NCBI RefSeq assembly: GCF_964340395.1
Contig: NC_135558.1
Span: 22,134,064-22,198,063, forward strand
Source: Glandiceps talaboti
Lineage: Eukaryota > Hemichordata > Enteropneusta > Spengelidae
Direction: 5' to 3'
DNA: 64,000 nt
Positions 1-13,900 of the stretch are shown one piece after another. The translations under genes and the position numbers were made by a program. The notes beneath the pieces are model-generated. The model saw only the letters and a program-made list of their open reading frames with translations. It was not told where the DNA came from and searched no databases. Within the stretch, counting starts at the first letter, position 1, and every line of letters starts with the position of its first letter.

Positions 1-305
1 AAAACACACACTAAAACTTATTTTGTTTTTCATCACATCATGATAAAGATATTTAGATGTTGTCACAAAAGGCCCAGGAATTACCCATTGTGAATATGTA
101 GAAAGAGGTCAGGTAATTACCCATTGTGAATATGTAGAAATAGGTCAGGTAATTACCAATTGTGAATATGTAGAAAGAGGTCAGGTAATTACCAATTGTG
201 AATATGTAGAAAGAGGTCAGGTAATTACCCATAGTGAATATGTAGAAAGGGGTAAGGTAATTACCAATTGTGAATATGTAGAAAGAGGTAAGGTAATTAC
301 CCATT

Positions 306-678
306 GTGAATATGTACAAAGAGGTCAGGTAATTACCCATTGTGAATATGTAGAAAGAGGTCAGGTAATTACCCATTGTGAATATGTAGAAAGAGGTAAG
401 GTAATTACCCATAGTGAATATGTACAAAGATGTCAGGTAATTACCCATTGTGAATATGTACAAAGAGGTCAGGTAATTACCCATTGTGAATATGTAGAAA
501 GAGGTAAGGTAATTACCCATTGTGAATATGTAGAAAGAGGTCAGGTAATTACCAATTGTGAATATGTAGAAAGAGGTAAGGTAATTACCCATTGTGAATA
601 TGTACAAAGAGGTCAGGTAATTACCCATTGTGAATATGTAGAAATAGGTAAGGTAATTACCCATTGTGAATATGTAGA
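306..678 (+). repeat. Higher-order duplicated segment, copy 1
   Basis: This block of about 373 bp matches 1962-2334 base for base as far as I can align by eye. It includes the ordered rare variants CATAGTG, AGATGTC, CCAATTG and GAAATAGG. The offset is 1656 bp, exactly 46 units. It indicates block duplication or unequal exchange inside the satellite rather than independent mutation. Confidence 0.85.
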
Positions 679-1961
679 AAGAGGTCACTTAATTACCCAT
701 TGTGAATATGTACAAAGAGGTCAGGTAATTACCCATTGTGAATATGTACAAAGAGGTAAGGTAATTACCCATTGTGAATATGTACAAAGAGGTCAGGTAA
801 TAACCCATTGTGAATATGTACAAAGAGGTAAGGTAATTACCCATTGTGAATATGTAGAAAGGGGTCAGGTAATTACCCATAGTGAATATGTAGAAAGAGG
901 TAAGGTAATTACCCATTGTGAATATGTACAAAGAGGTCAGGTAATTACCCATTGTGAATATGTACAAAGAGGTCAGGTAATTACTCATTGTGAATATGTA
1001 CAAAGAGGTAAGGTAATAACCCATTGTGAATATGTACAAAGAGGTCAGGTAATTACCCATTGTGAATATGTACAAAGAGGTCAGGTAATTACTCATTGTG
1101 AATATGTAGAAAGAGGTCAGGTAATTACCCATTGCGAATATGTAGAAAGAGGTCAGGTAATTACCCATTGTGAATATGTAGAAAGGGGTCATGTAATTAC
1201 CCATTGTGAATATGTAGAAAGAGGTCAGGTAATTACCCATAGTGAATATGTAGAAAGAGGTCACTTAATTACCCATTGTGAATATGTAGAAAGGGGTCAG
1301 GTAATTACCCATTGTGAATATGTAGAAAGAGGTAAGGTAATTACCCATTGTGAATATGTAGAAAGAGGTAAGGTAATTACCCATTGTGAATATGTACAAA
1401 GAGGTCAGGTAATTACCCATTGTGAATATGTAGAAAGAGGTCAGGTAATTACCCATTGTGAATATGTACAAAGAGGTAAGGTAATTACCCATTGTGAATA
1501 TGTAGAAAGAGGTCAGGTAATAACCCATTGTGAATATGTAGAAATAGGTCAGGTAATTACCCATTGTGAATATGTACAAAGAGGTCAGGTAATTACCCAT
1601 TGTGAATATGTACAAAGAGGTCAGGTAATTACCCACTGTGAATATGTACAAAGGGGTCAGGTAATTACCAATTGTGAATATGTACAAAGAGGTCAGGTAA
1701 TTACCCATTGTGAATATGTACAAAGAGGTCAGGTAATTACCCACTGTGAATATGTACAAAGGGGTCAGGTAATTACCCATTGTGAATATGTAGAAAGAGG
1801 TCAGATAATTACCCATTGTGAATATGTAGAAAGAGGTCAGGTAATTACCCATTGTGAATATGTACAAAGAGGTCAGGTAATTACCCATTGTGAATATGTA
1901 GAAAGAGGTAAGGTAATTACCCATTGTGAATATGTACAAAGAGGTCAGGTAATTACCCATA

Positions 1962-2334
1962 GTGAATATGTACAAAGAGGTCAGGTAATTACCCATTGTG
2001 AATATGTAGAAAGAGGTCAGGTAATTACCCATTGTGAATATGTAGAAAGAGGTAAGGTAATTACCCATAGTGAATATGTACAAAGATGTCAGGTAATTAC
2101 CCATTGTGAATATGTACAAAGAGGTCAGGTAATTACCCATTGTGAATATGTAGAAAGAGGTAAGGTAATTACCCATTGTGAATATGTAGAAAGAGGTCAG
2201 GTAATTACCAATTGTGAATATGTAGAAAGAGGTAAGGTAATTACCCATTGTGAATATGTACAAAGAGGTCAGGTAATTACCCATTGTGAATATGTAGAAA
2301 TAGGTAAGGTAATTACCCATTGTGAATATGTACA
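1962..2334 (+). repeat. Higher-order duplicated segment, copy 2
   Basis: Partner of 306-678, carrying the same variant order. The match breaks at single-site differences at both ends, as expected for an internal duplication that has begun to diverge at its margins. Confidence 0.85.
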
Positions 2335-5300
2335 AAGAGGTAAGGTAATTACCCATTGTGAATATGTACAAAGAGGTCAGGTAATTACCCATTGTGAATA
2401 TGTAGAAAGAGGTCAGGTAATTACCCATTGTGAATATGTAGAAAGAGGTAAGGTAATTACCCATTGTGAATATGTAGAAAGAGGTAAGGTAATTACCCAT
2501 TGTGAATATGTACAAAGAGGTCAGGTAATTACCCATTGTGAATATGTAGAAAGAGGTAAGGTAATTACCCATTGTGAATATGTAGAAAGAGGTAAGGTAA
2601 TTACCCATTGTGAATATGTACAAAGAGGTCAGGTAATTACCCATTGTGAATATGTACAAAGAGGTAAGGTAATTACCCACTGTGAATATGTACAAAGGGG
2701 TCAGGTAATTACCAATTGTGAATATGTACAAAGAGGTCATGTAATTACCCATTGTGAATATGTACAAAGAGGTCAGGTAATTACCCACTGTGAATATGTA
2801 CAAAGGGGTCATGTAATTACCCATTGTGAATATGTAGAAAGAGGTCAGGTAATTACCCATTGTGAATATGTACAAAGAGGTCAGGTAATTACCAATTGTG
2901 AATATGTAGAAAGAGGTCAGGTAATAACCCATTGTGAATATGTAGAAATAGGTCAGGTAATTACCCATTGTGAATATGTACAAAGAGGTCACTTAATTAC
3001 CCATTGTGAATATGTACAAAGAGGTCAGGTAATTACCCATTGTGAATATGTAGAAAGAGGTAAGGTAATTACCCATTGTGAATATGTACAAAGAGGTCAG
3101 GTAATTACCCATTGTGAATATGTAGAAAGAGGTAAGGTAATTACCCACTGTGAATATGTAGAAAGAGGTCAGGTAATTACCCATTGTGAATATGTACAAA
3201 GAGGTCAGGTAATTACCCATTGTGAATATGTAGAAAGAGGTAAGGTAATTACCCATTGTGAATATGTACAAAGAGGTCAGGTAATTACCCATTGTGAATA
3301 TGTACAAAGAGGTAAGGTAATTACCCATTGTGAATATGTAGAAAGAGGTAAGGTAATTACCCATTGTGAATATGTACAAAGAGTTCAGGTAATTACCCAT
3401 TGTGAATATGTAGAAAGAGGTCAGGTAATTACCCACTGTGAATATGTACAAAGAGGTCAGGTAATTACCCATTGTGAATATGTAGAAAGAGGTCAGGTAA
3501 TTACCCATTGTGAATATGTAGAAAGAGGTCAGGTAATTACCCATTGTGAATATGTACAAAGAGGTCAGGTAATTACCCATTGTGAATATGTAGAAAGAGG
3601 TAAGGTAATTACCCATTGTGAATATGTACAAAGATGTCAGGTAATTACCCATTGTGAATATGTACAAAGAGGTCAGGTAATTACCCATTGTGAATATGTA
3701 CAAAGAGGTAAGGTAATTACCCATTGTGAATATGTACAAAGATGTCAGGTAATTACCCATTGTGAATATGTACAAAGATGTCAGGTAATTACCCATTGTG
3801 AATATGTAGAAAGAGGTCAGGTAATTACCCATTGTGAATATGTAGAAAGAGGTCAGGTAATTACCCATTGTGAATATGTAGAAAGAGGTAAGGTAATTAC
3901 CCATTGTGAATATGTAGAAAGAGGTAAGGTAATTACCCATTGTGAATATGTACAAAGAGGTAAGGTAATTACCCATTGTGAATATGTAGAAAGAGGTAAG
4001 GTAATTACCCATTGTGAATATGTAGAAAGAGGTCAGGTAATTACCCATTGTGAATATGTACAAAGAGGTAAGGTAATTACCCATTGTGAATATGTACAAA
4101 GAGGTCAGGTAATTACCCATAGTGAATATGTACAAAGAGGTCAGGTAATTACCCATTGTGAATATGTAGAAAGAGGTAAGGTAATTACCCATTGTGAATA
4201 TGTACAAAGAGGTCAGGTAATTACCCATTGTGAATATGTAGAAATAGGTCAGGTAATTACCCATAGTGAATATGTACAAAGAGGTCAGGTAATTATCCAT
4301 TGTGAATATGTACAAAGAGGTCAGGTAATTACCCATTGTGAATATGTACAAAGAGGTCAGGTAATTACCCATTGTGAATATGTAGAAATAGGTCAGGTAA
4401 TTACCCATAGTGAATATGTACAAAGAGGTCAGGTAATTACCCATTGTGAATATGTACAAAGAGGTCAGGTAATTACCCATAGTGAATATGTACAAAGAGG
4501 TCAGGTAATTACTCATTGTGAATATGTACAAAGAGGTCAGATAATTACCCATTGTGAATATGTAGAAAGAGGTCAGGTAATTACTCATTGTGAATATGTA
4601 CAAAGAGGTCAGATAATTACCCATTGTGAATATGTACAAAGAGGTCAGGTAATTACCCATTGTGAATATGTACAAAGAGGTCAGGTAATTACCAATTGTG
4701 AATATGTAGAAAGAGGTAAGGTAATTACCCATTGTGAATATGTACAAAGAGGTCAGGTAATTACCCATTGTGAATATGTACAAAGAGGTCAGGTAATTAC
4801 CCATTGTGAATATGTAGAAAGAGGTCAGGTAATTACCCATTGTGAATATGTAGAAAGAGGTCAGGTAATTACCCATTGTGAATATGTAGAAAGAGGTAAG
4901 GTAATTACCCATTGTGAATATGTACAAAGAGGTCAGGTAATTACCCATTGTGAATATGTACAAAGAGGTCAGGTAATTACCCATTGTGAATATGTACAAA
5001 GAGGTCAGGTAATTACCCACTGTGAATATGTACAAAGAGGTCAGGTAATTACCCATTGTGAATATGTACAAAGAGGTCAGGTAATTACCCATTGTGAATA
5101 TGTACAAAGAGGTAAGGTAATTACCCATTGTGAATATGTAGAAAGAGGTCAGGTAATTACCCATTGTGAATATGTACAAAGAGGTCAGGTAATTACCCAT
5201 AGTGAATATGTACAAAGAGGTCAGGTAATTACCCATTTTGAATATGTAGAAAGAGGTCAGGTAATTACCCATCGTGAATATGTACAAAGAGGTCAGGTAA

Positions 5301-6175
5301 TTACCCATTGTGAATATGTACAAAGAGGTAAGGTAATTACCCATTGTGAATATGTAGAAAGGGGTAAGGTAATTACCCATTGTGAATATGTAGAAAGAGG
5401 TAAGGTAATTACCCATTGTGAATATGTACAAAGAGGTAAGGTAATTACCCATTGTGAATATGTAGAAAGAGGTCAGGTAATAACCCATAGTGAATATGTA
5501 GAAAGGGGTCAGGTAATTACCGATTGTGAATGTGTACAAAGAGGTCAGGTAATTACCCATTGTGAATATGTACAAAGAGGTCAGGTAATTACCCATTGTG
5601 AATATGTACAAAGAGGTCAGGTAATTACCCATTGTGAATATGTAGAAAGAGGTAAGGTAATTACCCATTGTAAATATGTAGAAAGAGGTAAGGTAATTAC
5701 CCATTGTGAATATGTAGAAAGAGGTAAGGTAATTACCCATTGTGAATATGTACAAAGAGGTAAGGTAATAACCCATAGTGAATATGTACAAAGAGGTCAG
5801 GTAATAACCCATAGTGAATATGTACAAAGAGGTCAGGTAATTACCCATTGTGAATATGTAGAAAGAGGTCAGGTAATTACCCATTGTGAATATGTAGAAA
5901 GAGGTAAGGTAATTACCCATTGTGAATATGTACAAAGAGGTCAGGTAATAACCCATAGTGAATATGTAGAAAGGGGTAAGGTAATTACCCATTGTGAATA
6001 TGTAGAAATAGGTAAGGTAATTACCCATTGTGAATATGTAGAAAGAGGTAAGGTAATTACCCATTGTGAATATGTACAAAGAGGTCAGGTAATTACCCAT
6101 TGTGAATATGTAGAAAGAGGTAAGGTAATTACCCATTGTGAATATGTAGAAAGAGGTAAGGTAATTACCCATTGT

Positions 6176-6459
6176 GAATATGTACAAAGAGGTAAGGTAA
6201 TTACCCATTGTGAATATGTAGAAAGAGGTCAGGTAATAACCCATAGTGAATATGTACAAAGAGGTCAGGTAAATACCCATAGTGAATATGTAGAAAGAGG
6301 TAAGGTAATTACCCATTGTGAATATGTAGAAAGAGGTCAGATAATTACCCATTGTGAATATGTAGAAAGAGGTCAGGTAATTACCAATTGTGAATATGTA
6401 GAAATAGGTCAGGTAATTACCCATTGTGAATATGTAGAAAGAGGTAAGGTAATTACCCA
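6176..6459 (+). repeat. Long-distance duplicated satellite block, copy A
   Basis: About 284 bp identical to 10708-10991. It shares five uncommon variants in the same order: TAATAACC, TAAATACC, AGATAATT, CCAATTG and GAAATAGG. The offset is 4532 bp, which is 126 units minus the 4-bp deletion lying between the copies. Confidence 0.85.
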
Positions 6460-9400
6460 TAGTGAATATGTTCAAAGAGGTCAGGTAATTACCCATTGTG
6501 AATATGTTCAAAGAGGTCAGGTAATTACCCATTGTGAATATGTAGAAAGGGGTCAGGTAATTACCCATTGTGAATATGTAGAAAGAGGTAAGGTAATTAC
6601 CCATTGTGAATATGTACAAAGAGGTCAGGTAATTACCCACTGTGAATATGTACAAAGAGGTCAGGTAATTACCCATTGTGAATATGTAGAAAGAGGTCAG
6701 GTAATTACCCATTGTGTATATGTAGAAAGAGGTCAGATAATTACCCATTGTGAATATGTACAAAGAGGTCAGGTACCCATTGTGAATATGTACAAAGAGG
6801 TAAGGTAATTACCCATTGTGAATATGTACAAAGAGGTCAGGTAATTACCCATAGTGAATATGTACAAAGAGGTCAGGTAATTACCCATTGTGAATATGTA
6901 GAAAGAGGTAAGATAATTACCCATTGTGAATATGTAGAAAGAGGTAAGGTAATTACCCATTGTGAATATGTAGAAAGAGGTCAGATAATTACCCATAGTG
7001 AATATGTAGAAAGAGGTAAGGTAATTACCCATTGTGAATATGTACAAAGAGGTCAGGTAATTACCCATAGTGAATATGTACAAAGAGGTAAGGTAATTAC
7101 CCATTGTGAATATGTACAAAGAGGTCAGGTAATTACCCATTGTGAATATGTAGAAAGAGGTAAGGTAATTACCCATAGTGAATATGTACAAAGAGGTAAG
7201 GTAATTACCCATTGTGAATATGTAGAAAGAGGTCAGGTAATTACCCATTGTGAATATGTACAAAGAGGTCAGGTAATTACCCACTGTGAATATGTAGAAA
7301 GAGGTCAGGTAATTACCCACTGTGAATATGTAGAAAGAGGTAAGGTAATTACCCATTGTGAATATGTAGAAAGAGGTAAGGTAATTACCCATAGTGAATA
7401 TGTAGAAAGAGGTAAGGTAATTACCCATTGTGAATATGTAGAAAGAGGTAAGGTAATTACCCATAGTGAATATGTAGAAAGAGGTCAGGTAATTACCCAT
7501 TGTGAATATGTAGAAAGAGGTCAGGTAATTACCCATTGTGAATATGTACAAAGAGGTAAGGTAATTACCCATTGTGAATATGTAGAAAGAGGTAAGGTAA
7601 TTACCCATTGTGAATATGTACAAAGAGGTAAGGTAATTACCCATTGTGAATATGTACAAAGAGGTAAGGTAATTACCCATTGTGAATATGTAGAAAGAGG
7701 TCAGGTAATTACCCATTGTGAATATGTACAAAGAGGTCAGGTAATTACCCACTGTGAATATGTACAAAGAGGTAAGGTAATTACCCATTGTGAATATGTA
7801 GAAAGAGGTAAGGTAATTACCCATTGTGAATATGTACAAAGAGGTCAGGTAATTACCCATTGTGAATATGTACAAAGAGGTCAGGTAATTACCCATTGTG
7901 AATATGTAGAAAGAGGTAAGGTAATTACCCATTGTGAATATGTAGAAAGAGGTCAGGTAATTACCCATTGTGAATATGTACAAAGAGGTCAGGTAATTAC
8001 CCATAGTGAATATGTAGAAAAAGGTAAGGTAATTACCCATTGTGAATATGTACAAAGAGGTCAGGTAATTACCCATTGTGAATATGTAGAAAGAGGTAAG
8101 GTAATTACCCATTGTGAATATGTACAAAGAGGTCAGGTAATTACCCATAGTGAATATGTAGAAAGAGGTAAGGTAATTACCCATTGTGAATATGTACAAA
8201 GAGGTCAGGTAATTACCCATTGTGAATATGTACAAAGAGGTAAGGTAATTACCCATTGTGAATATGTAGAAATAGGTCAGGTAATTACCCATTGTGAATA
8301 TGTAGAAAGGGGTCATGTAATTACCCATTGTGAATATGTAGAAAGAGGTCAGGTAATTACCCATTGTGAATATGTACAAAGAGGTAAGGTAATTACCCAT
8401 TGTGAATATGTAGAAAGAGGTAAGGTAATTACCCATTGTGAATATGTACAAAGAGGTAAGGTAATTACCCATTGTGAATATGTAGAAAGAGGTAAGGTAA
8501 TTACCCATTGTGAATATGTAGAAAGAGGTCAGGTAATTACCCATTGTGAATATGTAGAAAGAGGTCAGGTAATTACCCATTGTGAATATGTACAAAGAGG
8601 TCAGGTAATTACCCACTGTGAATATGTACAAAGAGGTCAGGTAATTACCCATTGTGAATATGTACAAAGAGGTCAGGTAATTACCCATTGTGAATATGTA
8701 GAAAGAGGTCAGGTAATTACCCATAGTGAATATGTACAAAGAGGTCAGGTAATTACCCATTGTGAATATGTACAAAGAGGTCAGGTAATTACCCACTGTG
8801 AATATGTACAAAGAGGTCAGGTAATTACCCATTGTGAATATGTAGAAAGGGGTCAGGTAATTACCCATTGTGAATATGTACAAAGAGGTAAGGTAATTAC
8901 CCATTGTGAATATGTAGAAAGAGGTCAGGTAATTACCCATTGTGAATATGTAGAAAGGGGTCATGTAATTACCCACTGTGAATATGTAGAAAGAGGTCAG
9001 GTAATTACCCATTGTGAATATGTAGAAAGGGGTCATGTAATTACCCACTGTGAATATGTAGAAAGAGGTCAGGTAATTACCCACTGTGAATATGTACAAA
9101 GAGGTCAGGTAATTACCCATTGTGAATATGTACAAAGAGGTCAGGTAATTACCCATTGTGAATATGTACAAAGAGGTCAGGTAATTACCCATTGTGAATA
9201 TGTACAAAGAGGTCAGGTAATTACCCACTGTGAATATGTACAAAGAGGTCAGGTAATTACCCATTGTGAATATGTAGGAAGAGGTCAGGTAATTACCCAT
9301 TGTGAATATGTACAAAGAGGTCAGGTAATTACCCATTGTGAATATGTACAAAGAGGTAAGGTAATTACCCATTGTGAATATGTAGAAAGAGGTCAGGTAA

Positions 9401-10707
9401 TTACCCATTGTGAATATGTAGAAAGGGGTCATGTAATTACCCACTGTGAATATGTAGAAAGAGGTCAGGTAATTACCCACTGTGAATATGTACAAAGAGG
9501 TCAGGTAATTACCCATTGTGAATATGTACAAAGAGGTCAGGTAATTACCCATTGTGAATATGTAGAAAGGGGTCAGGTAATTACCCATTGTGAATATGTA
9601 GAAAGAGGTCAGGTAATTACCCACTGTGAATATGTAGAAAGAGGTAAGGTAATTACCCATTGTGAATATGTAGAAAGGGGTCAGGTAATTACCCATTGTG
9701 AATATGTAGAAAGGGGTCAGGTAATTACCCATTGTGAATATGTACAAAGAGGTCAGGTAATTACCCATTGTGAATATGTAGAAAGAGGTAAGGTAATTAC
9801 CCATTCTGAATATGTACAAAGAGGTCAGGTAATTACCAATTGTGAATATGTAGAAAGAGGTCACTTAATTACCCATTGTGAATATGTACAAAGAGGTAAG
9901 GTAATTACCCATTGTGAATATGTACAAAGAGGTCAGGTAATTACCCATTCTGAATATGTACAAAGAGGTCAGGTAATTACCAATTGTGAATATGTACAAA
10001 GAGGTCAGGTAATTACCCATTGTGAATATGTAGAAAGAGGTAAGGTAATTACCCATTGTGAATATGTACAAAGAGGTAAGGTAATTACCCATTGTGAATA
10101 TGTACAAAGAGGTCAGGTAATTACCCACTGTGAATATGTAGAAAGAGGTCACTTAATTACCCATTGTGAATATGTACAAAGAGGTAAGGTAATTACCCAT
10201 TGTGAATATGTACAAAGAGGTAAGGTAATTACCCATTGTGAATATGTACAAAGAGGTAAGGTAATTACCCATTGTGAATATGTAGAAAGAGGTCACTTAA
10301 TTACCCATTGTGAATATGTACAAAGAGGTAAGGTAATTACCCATTGTGAATATGTACAAAGAGGTCAGGTAATTACCCATTGTGAATATGTACAAAGAGG
10401 TAAGGTAATTACCCATTGTGAATATGTACAAAGAGGTAAGGTAATTACCCATTGTGAATATGTACAAAGAGGTCAGGTAATTACCAATTGTGAATATGTA
10501 CAAAGAGGTCAGGTAATTACCCATTGTGAATATGTACAAAGAGGTAAGGTAATTACCGATTGTGAATATGTAGAAAGAGGTCAGGTAATTACCCATTGTG
10601 AATATGTAGAAAGAGGTCAGGTAATTACCCATTGTAAATATGTACAAAGAGGTCAGGTAATTACCCATTGTGAATATGTACAAAGAGGTCAGGTAATTAC
10701 CAATTGT

Positions 10708-10991
10708 GAATATGTACAAAGAGGTAAGGTAATTACCCATTGTGAATATGTAGAAAGAGGTCAGGTAATAACCCATAGTGAATATGTACAAAGAGGTCAG
10801 GTAAATACCCATAGTGAATATGTAGAAAGAGGTAAGGTAATTACCCATTGTGAATATGTAGAAAGAGGTCAGATAATTACCCATTGTGAATATGTAGAAA
10901 GAGGTCAGGTAATTACCAATTGTGAATATGTAGAAATAGGTCAGGTAATTACCCATTGTGAATATGTAGAAAGAGGTAAGGTAATTACCCA
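10708..10991 (+). repeat. Long-distance duplicated satellite block, copy B
   Basis: Partner of 6176-6459. The rare TAAATACC variant occurs, as far as I found, only in these two blocks, which makes common descent of the blocks likely. Confidence 0.85.
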
Positions 10992-13900
10992 TTGTGAATA
11001 TGTAGAAAGAGGTCAGGTAATTACCCATTGTGAATATGTACAAAGAGGTAAGGTAATTACCCATTGTGAATATGTACAAAGAGGTCAGGTAATTACCCAT
11101 TGTGAATATGTAGAAAGAGGTCAGGTAATTACCCATTGTGAATATGTACAAAGAGGTAAGGTAATTACCCATTGTGAATATGTACAAAGAGGTCAGGTAA
11201 TTACCAATTGTGAATATGTACAAAGAGGTCAGGTAATAACCCATAGTGAATATGTAGAAAGAGGTCAGGTAATTACCGATTGTGAATATGTACAAAGAGG
11301 TCAGGTAATTACCCATTGTGAATATGTACAAAGAGGTCAGGTAATTACTCATTGTGAATATGTACAAAGAGGTAAGGTAATTACCCATTGTGAATATGTA
11401 CAAAGAGGTAAGGTAATTACCCATTGTGAATATGTACAAAGAGGTCAGGTAATTACTCATTGTGAATATGTACAAAGAGGTAAGGTAATTACCCATTGTG
11501 AATATGTAGAAAGAGGTAAGGTAATTACCCACTGTGAATATGTACAAAGAGGTCAGGTAATTACCCATTGTGAATATGTACAAAGAGGTCAGGTAATTAC
11601 CCATTGTGAATATGTACAAAGAGGTCAGGTAATTACCCATAGTGAATATGTAGAAAGAGGTAAGGTAATTACCCATTGTGAATATGTACAAAGAGGTCAG
11701 GTAATTACCCATTGTGAATATGTACAAAGAGGTAAGGTAATTACCCATTGTGAATATGTACAAAGAGGTCAGGTAATTACCCATAGTGAATATGTAGAAA
11801 GAGGTAAGGTAATTACCCATTGTGAATATGTACAAAGAGGTCAGGTAATTACCCATAGTGAATATGTAGAAAGAGGTCAGGTAATTACCCATTGTGAATA
11901 TGTAGAAAGAGGTCAGGTAATTACCCATTGTGAATATGTACAAAGAGGTCAGGTAATTACCCATTGTGAATATGTAGAAAGAGGTAAGGTAATTACCCAT
12001 TGTGAATATGTACAAAGAGGTCAGGTAATTACCCATAGTGAATATGTACAAAGAGGTAAGGTAATTACCCATTGTGAATATGTAGAAAGAGGTCAGGTAA
12101 TTACCCATTGTGAATATGTACAAAGAGGTCAGGTAATTACCCATAGTGAATATGTAGAAAGAGGTAAGGTAATTACCCATTGTGAATATGTACAAAGAGG
12201 TAAGGTAATTACCCATTGTGAATATGTACAAAGAGGTCAGGTAATTACCCATAGTGAATATGTAGAAAGAGGTAAGGTAATTACCCATTGTGAATATGTA
12301 CAAAGAGGTCAGGTAATTACCCATAGTGAATATGTAGAAAGAGGTCAGGTAATTACCCATTGTGAATATGTAGAAAGAGGTCAGGTAATTACCCATTGTG
12401 AATATGTACAAAGAGGTCAGGTAATTACCCATAGTGAATATGTAGAAAGAGGTCAGGTAATTACCCATAGTGAATATGTACAAAGAGGTCAGGTAATTAC
12501 CCATAGTGAATATGTACAAAGAGGTCAGGTAATTACCCATTGTGAATATGTACAAAGAGGTCAGGTAATTACCCATTGTGAATATGTAGAAATAGGTCAG
12601 GTAATTACCCATTGTGAATATGTACAAAGAGGTCAGGTAATTACCCATAGTGAATATGTAGAAAGAGGTCAGGTAATTACCCATTGTGAATATGTAGAAA
12701 GAGGTAAGGTAATTACCCATAGTGAATATGTAGAAAGAGGTCAGATAATTACCCATTGTGAATATGTACAAAGAGGTAAGGTAATTACCCATTGTGAATA
12801 TGTAGAAAGAGGTCAGGTGATTACCCATTGTGAATATGTAGAAAGAGGTAAGGTAATTACCCATTGTGAATATGTACAAAGAGGTCAGGTAATTACCCAT
12901 TGTGAATATGTAGAAAGAGGTAAGGTAATTACCCATTGTGAATATGTAGAAAGAGGTCAGGTAATTACCCATTGTGAATATGTACAAAGAGGTAAGGTAA
13001 TTACCCATTGTGAATATGTACAAAGAGGTCAGGTAATTACCCATTGTGAATATGTAGAAAGAGGTAAGGTAATTACCCATTGTGAATATGTACAAAGAGG
13101 TAAGGTAATTACCCATTGTGAATATGTAGAAAGAGGTCAGGTAATTACCCACTGTGAATATGTACAAAGAGGTAAGGTAATTACCAATTGTGAATATGTA
13201 CAAAGAGGTCAGGTAATAACCCATAGTGAATATGTACAAAGAGGTCAGGTAATTACCCATTGTGAATATGTACAAAGAGGTCAGGTAATTACCCATTGTG
13301 AATATGTACAAAGAGGTAAGGTAATTACCCATTGTGAATATGTAGAAAGAGGTCAGGTAATTACCCATAGTGAATATGTAGAAAGAGGTAAGGTAATTAC
13401 CCATTGTGAATATGTAGAAAGAGGTAAGGTAATTACCCATTGTGAATATGTACAAAGAGGTCAGGTAATTACCCATTGTGAATATGTACAAAGAGGTAAG
13501 GTAATTACCCATTGTGAATATGTACAAAGAGGTAAGGTAATTACCAATTGTGAATATGTAGAAAGAGGTCAGGTAATTACCCATAGTGAATATGTAGAAA
13601 GAGGTAAGGTAATTACCCATTGTGAATATGTAGAAAGAGGTAAGGTAATTACCCATTGTGAATATGTACAAAGAGGTCAGGTAATTACCCATTGTGAATA
13701 TGTACAAAGAGGTAAGGTAATTACCCATTGTGAATATGTACAAAGAGGTAAGGTAATTACCCGTTGTGAATATGTACAAAGAGGTCACTTAATTACCCAT
13801 TGTGAATATGTACAAAGAGGTCAGGTAATTACCCATTGTGAATATGTACAAAGAGGTAAGGTAATTACCCATTGTGAATATGTAGAAAGAGGTCAGGTAA

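Noticed and set aside
2993-13788. Giant repeat proteins of up to 1256 residues on minus (YIFTMGNYLTSF)
   Set aside because: They arise because 36 is divisible by three. The opposite strand is equally open, there is no unique N-terminus with ATG, the seven stops fall in ordinary repeat variants, and substitutions are not biased to synonymous sites.
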